Of a stretch of DNA of 18,300 nucleotides, positions 1-5,458 are shown piece by piece. Every line of letters starts with the position of its first letter. Position 1 is the first letter of the stretch. The translations under genes were made by a program, and so were the position numbers. Source of the stretch: UMGS1484 sp045593325 (GTDB taxonomy: Bacteria; Bacillota; Clostridia; Oscillospirales; Acutalibacteraceae); the NCBI GenBank assembly GCA_045593325.1, contig JAZNWL010000013.1:1-18300 (forward strand), in the 5' to 3' direction. The notes under the pieces were generated by a model. The model did not search any database and was not told where the DNA came from. It saw only the letters and a list, made by a program, of their open reading frames with translations.

Positions 1-1176
1 GGTGTAACGATCTTTTTGATGGTGGTTATCGCTATCGTTATGTTCTTCCCTCGAATTACAGCATTGTTTGAATCAGACGATACTTCTAATACCACTGCAG
101 ACCTTTCCGTTATGCTTGTAAAAGCAGATGATCCTACGCAGGCGGATATGGTAAAAGAAACGTTTGCCGCATCCTTTACTGACTATGATGTGCAGATCAC
201 AGATGCAGAAATCAGCGTAATCAAGAACAAAATTACTTCCGGTGATGTGGAGTGTGCTTTTGTAATGAACGGGGCAACTTCATTTACCTATTACGTTGAC
301 AATCTCTCAATGTACGATATGAACCCGGATATTGCCACCGGCGTACTACAACAGATATATCAAATGAATGCTATGATAGGCGGCGGTATGTCTCAAGAAG
401 ATGCCGCAGGGGTTATGAGCATTCAGATTGATGCTGAGGTGGAAAGCCTTGGCAAAGATCAAATGCAAAACTTCTTCTATACATACATTATGATTTTTGC
501 GCTGTATATGGTTATTCTGCTTTACGGTCAGATGGTAGCAATGAGTGTTGCAACGGAAAAAAGCTCTCGTGCTATGGAGTTGCTTATTACCAGCGCCAAG
601 CCCATTAATATGATGTTTGGTAAGGTTTTGGCGGCTTGTATGGCGGGTCTTGTTCAGCTTGTTGCCATTTTTGGCTCGGCACTCGTATTTTATAATGTTA
701 ACAAGTCTTATTGGGGAGATAACGGAATCATTGACTCTATCTTCAATATTCCGCCTGAGCTGTTTGTGTATATGCTTGTGTTCTTCCTACTTGGCTTCTT
801 GATTTATGCGTTCCTCTACGGTGCAATTTCTTCTACGGTTTCAAAACTGGAAGATATCAATACTGCGGTTCAGCCTGTAACATTCCTGTTCATTATTGGC
901 TTTATGGTGGTTATGTTCTCGATGAGCAGCGGAAGTGTGGATAACATACTTATGCAGATTTGTTCCTATATTCCGTTTACTTCACCAATGGCGATGTTCA
1001 CAAGAATTGCTATGAGCACTGTGCCTTGGTATGAGATTGCGATTTCTATTGGTATTTTAGTCGCATCTACCTTTGGAATCGGAATTCTTTCCGCAAAGAT
1101 CTACCGTGTAGGTGTTCTTATGTACGGAACCTCTCCGAAAATTGGCAACATCATCAAAGCTGTTTGGAAGGCATAA
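1..1176 (+). CDS. ABC-2 type (NatB-like) transporter permease, 5' truncated by window edge
   Basis: The reading frame is open from base 1 (G-V-T-I-F-L-M-V-V), so the true start lies upstream. The fragment opens inside a first membrane helix (residues 1-17). A hydrophilic, probably extracytoplasmic domain follows (about 18-155), then five or so hydrophobic helices. Just after the second helix comes E-K-S-S-R-A-M-E-L-L-I-T-S-A-K-P with a following G-K, the cytoplasmic coupling motif of the ABC-2 permeases related to NatB (E-K-x-x-R-x-x-E-x-L). It should form a membrane channel with a separate ATP-binding subunit, probably encoded just upstream and not visible here. The substrate (sodium, drug or peptide) cannot be told. 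Base composition resembles the mobile element to its right more than the host-like genes after 7100, so it may be element cargo; this is inference. Confidence 0.85.
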   Translation, partial: GVTIFLMVVIAIVMFFPRITALFESDDTSNTTADLSVMLVKADDPTQADMVKETFAASFTDYDVQITDAEISVIKNKITSGDVECAFVMNGATSFTYYVDNLSMYDMNPDIATGVLQQIYQMNAMIGGGMSQEDAAGVMSIQIDAEVESLGKDQMQNFFYTYIMIFALYMVILLYGQMVAMSVATEKSSRAMELLITSAKPINMMFGKVLAACMAGLVQLVAIFGSALVFYNVNKSYWGDNGIIDSIFNIPPELFVYMLVFFLLGFLIYAFLYGAISSTVSKLEDINTAVQPVTFLFIIGFMVVMFSMSSGSVDNILMQICSYIPFTSPMAMFTRIAMSTVPWYEIAISIGILVASTFGIGILSAKIYRVGVLMYGTSPKIGNIIKAVWKA

Positions 1177-1224
1177 AACGATAGCGTTGCGGTATTTGCA
1201 ATTAGGTGTTAATAGAATTTTAAT

Positions 1225-1253
1225 TTGACTTTTGCAAGAAAATATTGTAAAAT
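1225..1253 (+). promoter_or_regulatory. Predicted sigma-70/SigA promoter
   Basis: TTGACT (1225-1230) and TAAAAT (1248-1253) are separated by exactly 17 bp, five of six consensus bases in each box. Transcription would start near 1260. The next thing downstream is about 400 bp without a convincing reading frame, ending in a terminator hairpin at 1667-1700. Confidence 0.6.
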
Positions 1254-1399
1254 AATTATAGTAAAGTTTGCACGGATTGTTATTTACGGTGGGTTGTACC
1301 GCAAATAGTAAGACTGTGATTGCCATTCTTTACTCACCGCTTATACTCACCCGAACATTTAGCGGACAAATGGGAAATCGGGAGTTATGGGATAAGGGT

Positions 1400-1477
1400 G
1401 TAAGGTTTGAATAGTATCAGAGTTTGGTCTTGAACCGAACACAGTCTATCAGGTTTGATGTTGTCCGTAAGGTTTGA
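1400..1477 (+). repeat. Direct repeats GTAAGGTTTGA / AGGTTTGA
   Basis: The 11-mer GTAAGGTTTGA occurs at 1400-1410 and 1467-1477. Its core AGGTTTGA occurs a third time at 1451-1458. The repeats lie inside the gene-free stretch left of the repressor gene. They could be protein-binding sites near an element end or parts of a structured RNA. Confidence 0.5.
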
Positions 1478-1666
1478 CAGAGCCGATATGGAGAGTAGCC
1501 GAGGCAGGCCCAGGCGAAATTCATCGCATGTACTACCCACGTTGCACGGCATAATCCGCTTGCCTTATTGTCGGACACGCTTTGTCGTGATCGGGACCGA
1601 CAGTAATATTCATCGCTCATTTAACCCGTGATAAAGAGGCATTATGCCTTTTAGAGCATAAACCAC

Positions 1667-1700
1667 AAGGAGTACAGTTTCACTGTGCTCCTTTTCGTTT
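1667..1700 (+). terminator. Rho-independent terminator
   Basis: The 11-bp stem AAGGAGTACAG (1667-1677) and CTGTGCTCCTT (1683-1693) has one G-T wobble, a 5-nt loop and a following T-rich run. It lies about 70 bp before the small peptide gene, so it ends transcription coming from the left, or attenuates it. Confidence 0.65.
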
Positions 1701-1768
1701 AGCTTGGGTTCTATTGCCGGTGGTGAAGTTTTTTCCATGGCGCTTATTTTATGAAGGAGGTGGTGCGT

Positions 1769-1852
1769 ATGCTGAAAATCTCGTATTTTATTCTCTATAG
1801 CATACTTAATATGACTGTTACCCTTACCGCCTCCGGTATTAGCACCCGATAA
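1769..1852 (+). CDS. 27-residue hydrophobic peptide, function unknown
   Basis: An ATG at 1769 sits 8 bp behind a very strong AAGGAGG Shine-Dalgarno (1754-1760) and runs to TAA at 1850-1852. The peptide starts M-L-K-I-S-Y-F-I-L-Y-S-I-L, a hydrophobic stretch long enough to lie in or across a membrane, followed by a polar Thr/Ser tail ending in Arg. It ends 14 bp before the repressor start, and the two are probably co-transcribed. Such an uninterrupted ribosome site before so short a frame suggests real translation. It might be a leader peptide, a small membrane protein or a signalling peptide; the sequence does not decide. I do not recognise its family. Confidence 0.5.
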   Translation: MLKISYFILYSILNMTVTLTASGISTR

Positions 1853-1866
1853 CAAGAGGATTTCTC

Positions 1867-2235
1867 ATGCTTGATAACCGGAATAATAAAACCGGTATGA
1901 TGGCACCCGAGAAAAAACAGGCTGATATTATTTCAGCAAAAAACATCTACAGTACGTTTGCTTTTAATCTAAGAGAAGAACGTAAAAAACAAGGACTTAG
2001 CCAGGAAGAGTTAGCGGATATATGTGGTGTTTCCGTACATACAATTAAACGCTATGAAACCGGCACAACAAAACAAGGCTCGTTAGATGCTGCATATAAA
2101 ATTGCAGCGGGTCTCGAGAAATCATTAGATGAAATGCTTGTTAGTCCATTTGATAAGAAAAAAATTGATGTTTTAGAGGATCCCGAAGTTCGATCAGTCT
2201 TATCAGAGCTTATTCGTGTACTGAATAAGAAATAA
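1867..2235 (+). CDS. XRE-family helix-turn-helix repressor of the mobile element
   Basis: This 122-residue protein is a DNA-binding regulator of the Cro/C1 type. The core at about residues 34-90 contains F-N-L-R-E-E-R-K-K-Q-G-L-S-Q-E-E-L-A, then G-V-S-V-H-T-I-K-R-Y-E-T-G, the classic two HTH helices, and a third helix ending L-D-E-M-L. The N-terminal 30 residues and the C-terminal tail are not recognisable and may serve in dimerisation. The ATG at 1867 follows AGAGGA by 6 bp, and the gene is 14 bp behind the small peptide. A strong terminator follows directly. By position it resembles the repressors that keep integrated elements quiet. A likely target is the 24-bp dyad 85 bp downstream, in front of the rep gene cluster; that pairing is inference. 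Confidence 0.88.
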   Translation: MLDNRNNKTGMMAPEKKQADIISAKNIYSTFAFNLREERKKQGLSQEELADICGVSVHTIKRYETGTTKQGSLDAAYKIAAGLEKSLDEMLVSPFDKKKIDVLEDPEVRSVLSELIRVLNKK

Positions 2236-2246
2236 TATCACAAAAA

Positions 2247-2292
2247 AGCGCAGATCTGATACCAAAATGGTGCAGGTCTGCGCTGTTTCTTT
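2247..2292 (+). terminator. Rho-independent terminator after the XRE gene
   Basis: A 12-bp stem is formed by AGCGCAGATCTG (2247-2258) and CAGGTCTGCGCT (2273-2284) with one wobble pair. The loop carries a smaller ACCA/TGGT stem, and the T-rich tail GTTTCTTTT follows. It separates the repressor transcript from the replication and mobilization genes. Confidence 0.75.
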
Positions 2293-2319
2293 TATACCCG
2301 GTGATTTACAATATAGACA

Positions 2320-2343
2320 GGTCAAGGGTGCGCACCATAGACC
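2320..2343. promoter_or_regulatory. 24-bp composite dyad, candidate operator
   Basis: The sequence has the form GGTC-N3-GGTGCGCACC-N3-GACC. The inner 10-bp palindrome and the outer 4-bp arms share exactly the same centre (2331/2332). It lies between the XRE terminator and the ribosome site of the next gene, where an operator would control the rep cluster. No clear promoter boxes were found around it. Confidence 0.5.
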
Positions 2344-2370
2344 GAGATTATAATAAAGGAGATTGCCCCT

Positions 2371-2691
2371 ATGTTAAATATTCGTGATTTAAAAATTGAT
2401 CCCGCTTCGCTTGGAGCAAAGAAGTTATTGGTGGATATTACACCCACCTATGAGTACAAGGACGGTCGCCGTATGGATACCATCACCGGCTATCGCTATG
2501 TCGTGGCACTGCCTGAACACAGTCTGGAGAAACTAGGCGTAAAAATCGAAGGCAAACAGCTTTTGGAAAAGCCCGAAGGCTTTGCTGAAGTTGAGTTCAG
2601 CGGTCTTGAAGTGTTTGCCTATGAAAGCCAAGGCAGAACTCAGATCAGCGCTAAAGCCACCGGTATTTCATTGGTAAATAAGAAGTCTTAA
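2371..2691 (+). CDS. 106-residue protein of unknown function ahead of rep
   Basis: The ATG at 2371 follows AAAGGAG (2355-2361) by 9 bp. The protein is soluble, without a signal peptide or membrane helix. It alternates short hydrophobic and charged stretches (L-V-D-I-T-P-T-Y-E-Y-K-D-G-R-R, then V-V-A-L-P-E-H, then E-V-E-F-S-G-L-E-V-F-A-Y), which suggests a small beta-rich fold. I do not recognise the family with certainty. Its place matches that of the small conserved proteins (Orf22/Orf23, DUF961) just before the coupling protein and relaxase of Tn916-type elements. Small beta proteins beside rolling-circle Reps are often single-strand DNA binders, so a DNA-processing accessory role is a reasonable guess, but only a guess. 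The structured origin region begins within 6 bp of its stop codon. Confidence 0.75.
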   Translation: MLNIRDLKIDPASLGAKKLLVDITPTYEYKDGRRMDTITGYRYVVALPEHSLEKLGVKIEGKQLLEKPEGFAEVEFSGLEVFAYESQGRTQISAKATGISLVNKKS

Positions 2692-2696
2692 CGTGT

Positions 2697-2777
2697 GGGC
2701 GGCGCTGTAGAGCCGAAGGGGTATCAAATATTTTTCCGTAAAGAAAAATATTCCCAGGCGGCAGCGCAGCGCCGCCC
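2697..2777 (+). repeat. Nested perfect inverted repeats between the 106-residue gene and rep
   Basis: Outer arms GGGCGGCGCTG (2697-2707) and CAGCGCCGCCC (2767-2777) form a perfect 11-bp stem. Inside, AATATTTTTC (2727-2736) and GAAAAATATT (2743-2752) form a perfect 10-bp stem with a 6-nt loop, flanked by GGG (2718-2720) and CCC (2753-2755). An alternative pairing of GGCGGC (2757-2762) with GCCGCC (2771-2776) is possible. The GC-rich outer stem abuts the putative origin hairpin, sharing base 2777. It may be a single-strand origin, a protein-binding structure or an mRNA hairpin that insulates rep translation. Confidence 0.7.
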
Positions 2778-2809
2778 TTCCATAAGGGCAAGTATTACCC
2801 TTATGGAAG
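2777..2809 (+). other. Putative replication/transfer origin: stem-loop with CRESS-type nonanucleotide
   Basis: CTTCCATAAGGG (2777-2788) and CCCTTATGGAAG (2798-2809) form a perfect 12-bp stem around the 9-nt loop CAAGTATTA. The loop and first stem base give AAGTATTAC (2790-2798), which fits NANTATTAC, the conserved nonanucleotide at the apex of origin hairpins in circoviruses, geminiviruses and other CRESS-DNA viruses. By analogy Rep would nick between T2796 and A2797. The hairpin is 35 bp upstream of a gene for a circovirus-like Rep, the partner that would cut it. Loop match, stem quality and position are seen directly; the origin function is inferred. Confidence 0.75.
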
Positions 2810-2813
2810 CATA

Positions 2814-2825
2814 AGTAGCAGTAGC
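2814..2825 (+). repeat. Tandem hexamer AGTAGC x2, candidate Rep-binding iterons
   Basis: AGTAGC is repeated head to tail at 2814-2819 and 2820-2825, starting 5 bp after the right arm of the origin hairpin. In circoviruses, tandem hexamers at this same place beside the hairpin bind Rep and position it for nicking. Two short copies alone could be chance; their placement makes them worth naming. Confidence 0.5.
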
Positions 2826-2843
2826 AAAGAAAGGAGTTTTAAT

Positions 2844-3785
2844 ATGGCTGCTAATCCACAATCACGCAAATGGATGTTGACGATAAACAATCCACAAGAC
2901 TGCGGTCTTGACCACAGCAGTATGCAAACGCTTTTGAGCTTGTTTTGTCCTGACTATTTCTGTCTTGCGGACGAAATAGCAACAACCGGAACGTTCCATA
3001 CTCACATTTTCATTTACTCAAAATCACCTATACGTTTTTCCACCCTTAAAAACCGCTTTCCGACAGCGCATATTGAGAAAGCATTTGGAAGTGCAAAAGA
3101 TAACCGCGATTATATCCGCAAAGAAGGCAAATGGTTAGAGGATAAAAAAGCAGAAACTTCCGTTGCGGGTAGTTTTTATGAGTTCGGCTTGATTCCGAGT
3201 GAGTGTGAAGAACGAGATCCGAAGATGTATAAGCTGCTCCAAAATGTAAAGGACGGGTTATCTACTACTGAAATCATTGATGAGTCCCCGAACTTCGCAT
3301 TTAAGTCAAAGGATATTGATACTCTACGTGAGGCATACCGCGCTGAACAATATATGAGCCAAAATCGAAAACTGACAGCAACTTATCTTTACGGTGCAAC
3401 CGGCACAGGCAAAACAAGCGGCATTTATAAAAAGCATCCTGCAACAGAGATTTGCCGCATTACCGATTATAATGGCAAAAACGGTGTACGCTTTGATGCC
3501 TATCACGGACAGGATGTGTTAGTGTTCGAGGAGTTTAATTCTCAGATACCTATTGAGGCGATGCTCAACTACCTCGACATCTATCCGTTAATGCTACCAG
3601 CACGATATACTGACCGTACAGCTTGTTTTACCAAGGTATATATCACTTCAAATATACCGTTGAACGAACAATATATTGACGTGCGACACAATCGCCTTGA
3701 AACGTGGAAAGCATTTATCCGCAGAATCGATCGCGTGTTTATGTATATGCCTGACGGTTCGGTTGAAGAAATTTATTTTAAATAG
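2844..3785 (+). CDS. rep: Circovirus-like Rep: HUH endonuclease plus superfamily 3 helicase
   Basis: This 313-residue protein starts rolling-circle replication, or conjugative nicking, by cutting and covalently joining one DNA strand. Endonuclease motifs are in order: motif I W10-M-L-T-I-N-N-P17 (F-T-L-N-N-P type), motif II F51-H52-T-H54-I, the metal-binding HUH pair, and motif III Y90-I-R-K93 with the single catalytic Tyr. A helicase domain follows: Walker A G184-A-T-G-T-G-K-T191, Walker B V225-L-V-F-E-E230-F, motif C Y266-I-T-S-N270. This set and the length fit eukaryotic CRESS-DNA virus Reps and their relatives in bacterial plasmids and integrated elements (Viral_Rep plus RNA_helicase-type domains). 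The ATG follows AAGGAG (2831-2836) by 7 bp. Its probable target is the hairpin 35 bp upstream. In an integrated element beside an FtsK-like ATPase it may serve as the relaxase. All key residues are present, so it should be active. Confidence 0.93.
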   Translation: MAANPQSRKWMLTINNPQDCGLDHSSMQTLLSLFCPDYFCLADEIATTGTFHTHIFIYSKSPIRFSTLKNRFPTAHIEKAFGSAKDNRDYIRKEGKWLEDKKAETSVAGSFYEFGLIPSECEERDPKMYKLLQNVKDGLSTTEIIDESPNFAFKSKDIDTLREAYRAEQYMSQNRKLTATYLYGATGTGKTSGIYKKHPATEICRITDYNGKNGVRFDAYHGQDVLVFEEFNSQIPIEAMLNYLDIYPLMLPARYTDRTACFTKVYITSNIPLNEQYIDVRHNRLETWKAFIRRIDRVFMYMPDGSVEEIYFK

Positions 3786-3796
3786 AGGTGGTGAGT

Positions 3797-5107
3797 ATGA
3801 GAAACGAAGAAAAAGAACGTCTTGAAAAACAGACTGAGGCACGGTATATATGGCTCCGTTTCAAAAATGGTTGTAAAAGCCTAAAAAACAGTAAAGCCAG
3901 ACAGTTTGCGCTGATTGCGTTTTATATTCTTCTCATACTGATTTGGACTTTTAATAATGACGATTTCAGTCTGGAGAATATGGAGTTGGTTTCGCCTGTA
4001 TTTATTGCTCTGTCAAAGTTGTCTTTACCGCTAAGCATGCTCGGTGGCACCGTCGCCATACTTATTTTGTACGGAACTCCCATCGGAAGTTTTAAGATTA
4101 TGAGTGAATTACAGCGAATCGGTCTGACAAACAGCGCAGGAGAAACGCCTATACTCACTGCAAAAACCAAAGATGAAAAGCAATCGGAAGTAACGGTATT
4201 TGAGTTTGACGGTGTGGGGATTCCACTTACAGAATGGGAGAATAAACGGCAGCGGATTGAGGCGGCGTTGAACGTGCATATTGTCAGGCTGAAAGAGGGC
4301 GAAAACAAACGCTCTATTCTGCTCTATACCGTCCCCGCAGGCAATCAGCTTTCAAGCTGTATTGAATGGAATGACAGTTATCTTATTAAGGACAGTTCCA
4401 CTCTTGTTCTCGGCAAAAGCCTCATGGGTACTGTTACGGTGGATTTGGCAAAGATACCGCATATCCTACTCGGCGGCTCAACCGGTAGCGGTAAAAGTGT
4501 TCTGTTAAAGCTCTTGCTTATGCAGGCGGTCAAGAAAAATGCAGTTGTCAGCATAGCCGATTTTAAGGGTGGCGTGGATTTCCCGTCAGTATGGCACAGT
4601 AAATGTAAAATGTGCTTTGATGAGGATAATTTATCCCAATTGCTGACCGAGCTTGTGGACGAGCTGCAACACCGCAAGGTGCTATTTCGTGAAAATGAGT
4701 GTCATAATCTCGACGAGTACAACAAGCGCACGGGTAAAGCATTACAGCGGTATATCTTTGCTTGTGATGAGGTGGCAGAAATCCTTGACAAGACCGGTCT
4801 GACAAAAGAGCAAAAGGATAAGGTCAGTCTGATAGAAAGCAAATTGTCGGTGATTGCCCGCCAAGGCCGTGCTTTCGGTATTCATCTCATACTTGCAACA
4901 CAAAGACCGGATGCAAATATTCTCTCCGGTCAGATCCGCAACAACATAGATTGCCGAGTATGCGGCAGAGCCGATAACGTGCTTTCGCAAATCATTCTAG
5001 ACAGCACCGCCGCAGCCGAGCAAATACCCAAAGATGCTGCAGGACGTTTTCTGCTCCACGACGGCACCATATTTCAAGCCTATCTCATAAATGAAAATAG
5101 CCTCTGA
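3797..5107 (+). CDS. FtsK/TcpA-like membrane ATPase, probable coupling protein
   Basis: This is a 436-residue DNA-translocating ATPase of the FtsK/SpoIIIE-HerA class. After a charged N-terminal tail come two membrane helices (about 36-51 and 75-93), a linker domain, then the motor: Walker A G226-G-S-T-G-S-G-K-S234, Walker B Y319-I-F-A-C-D-E325, and A367-T-Q-R-P-D372, the sensor typical of FtsK. It lacks the C-terminal gamma domain of cell-division FtsK and is much shorter. That fits the TcpA/Orf21-type coupling proteins of Gram-positive mobile elements, which hand the relaxase-bound strand to a secretion channel. ATG 3797 was chosen over GTG at 3788 and 3791 because AGAGGTGG (3784-3791) lies just before it. 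The gene follows rep by 11 bp, so the two are surely co-transcribed. No other transfer channel gene is present. Confidence 0.9.
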   Translation: MRNEEKERLEKQTEARYIWLRFKNGCKSLKNSKARQFALIAFYILLILIWTFNNDDFSLENMELVSPVFIALSKLSLPLSMLGGTVAILILYGTPIGSFKIMSELQRIGLTNSAGETPILTAKTKDEKQSEVTVFEFDGVGIPLTEWENKRQRIEAALNVHIVRLKEGENKRSILLYTVPAGNQLSSCIEWNDSYLIKDSSTLVLGKSLMGTVTVDLAKIPHILLGGSTGSGKSVLLKLLLMQAVKKNAVVSIADFKGGVDFPSVWHSKCKMCFDEDNLSQLLTELVDELQHRKVLFRENECHNLDEYNKRTGKALQRYIFACDEVAEILDKTGLTKEQKDKVSLIESKLSVIARQGRAFGIHLILATQRPDANILSGQIRNNIDCRVCGRADNVLSQIILDSTAAAEQIPKDAAGRFLLHDGTIFQAYLINENSL

Positions 5108-5218
5108 CATAGGCATAACGGACAAGGAAGGCTTCATAATTTAGAAAGTGAAGAACAGATATGAAAATTACATTGATATATTTTGTTGAATATCGCAAAA
5201 AGAAGGTGGTGGGCACCT

Positions 5219-5386
5219 ATGACAACATATATAACAGAAGCCCACGAAAAGCGCATACGTGGTCAGGTTATATCCGTTGTTAATCTGACACCGAGTTTTC
5301 GTGAGGATCAAAAAAGTGCTGCGAAGAAAGCAATCGAACAGCAGCTTTATGAAATTTTCTGTAAATATATGTCAAGCAAGACTTGA
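5219..5386 (+). CDS. 55-residue hypothetical protein before the recombinase
   Basis: ATG 5219 follows GAAGGTGG (5202-5209) by 9 bp, which decides the start over an upstream in-frame TTG. The small soluble protein starts M-T-T-Y-I-T-E-A-H-E-K-R-I-R-G-Q, has a short V-I-S-V-V-N-L stretch and ends in an amphipathic helix (Q-K-S-A-A-K-K-A-I-E-Q-Q-L-Y-E-I-F). Small proteins at this place, just ahead of a serine recombinase, recur in Clostridia elements; some are called TnpW and some act as recombination directionality factors. Resemblance to either is too weak to name it. A terminator follows directly, so it probably ends the rep-ftsK transcript. Confidence 0.65.
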   Translation: MTTYITEAHEKRIRGQVISVVNLTPSFREDQKSAAKKAIEQQLYEIFCKYMSSKT

Positions 5387-5391
5387 ACAAA

Positions 5392-5438
5392 CGGAGTAGC
5401 TCACTTATAATATAAGTGTCAGTTACTCCGCTTCTTTT
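5392..5438 (+). terminator. Terminator between the rep cluster and the recombinase gene
   Basis: Outer arms CGGAGTA (5392-5398) and TACTCCG (5424-5430) enclose a second stem CACTTATA (5402-5409) / TATAAGTG (5411-5418), and CTTCTTTTT follows. It implies that the recombinase is expressed separately or only by read-through. No strong promoter boxes were found between it and the recombinase start. Confidence 0.7.
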
Positions 5439-5458
5439 TGCGAAGAAGGGAGTACAAG

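Larger units (their letters stand above)
1260..1700 (+). ncRNA. Candidate non-coding transcript in a gene-free stretch
   Basis: The whole stretch 1177-1768 has no supportable gene. A good promoter (1225-1253) reads into it and a hairpin terminator (1667-1700) closes it, giving a possible RNA of about 440 nt. Inside are three AGGTTTGA copies and a local stem made by TGTCGG and CCGACA near 1570-1602. A 47-codon frame at 1488-1631 has no ribosome binding site. I do not recognise a known RNA family; group II intron, riboswitch and T-box hallmarks were not seen. It could equally be a long leader, the left end of the mobile element, or decayed sequence. Confidence 0.25.

Noticed and set aside
1440..1620. 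Group II intron end or riboswitch
   Set aside because: No domain V hairpin, no intron-encoded protein and no recognisable aptamer core.
1488..1631. 47-codon frame in the gene-free stretch
   Set aside because: No Shine-Dalgarno, Arg-rich odd composition and no recognisable domain.
2349..2354. Perfect TATAAT before the 106-residue gene
   Set aside because: It overlaps the ribosome binding site region (AAAGGAG begins at 2355), so a transcript from it would lack the site; no -35 box lies at proper distance.
3797..5107. FtsK-like protein as inovirus Zot
   Set aside because: It has FtsK-type A-T-Q-R-P-D and motor layout with N-terminal helices, and no coat or assembly genes lie nearby.
5161..5283. 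40-codon frame starting ATG 5161
   Set aside because: Weak ribosome site, and most of it overlaps the better supported 55-residue gene in another frame.
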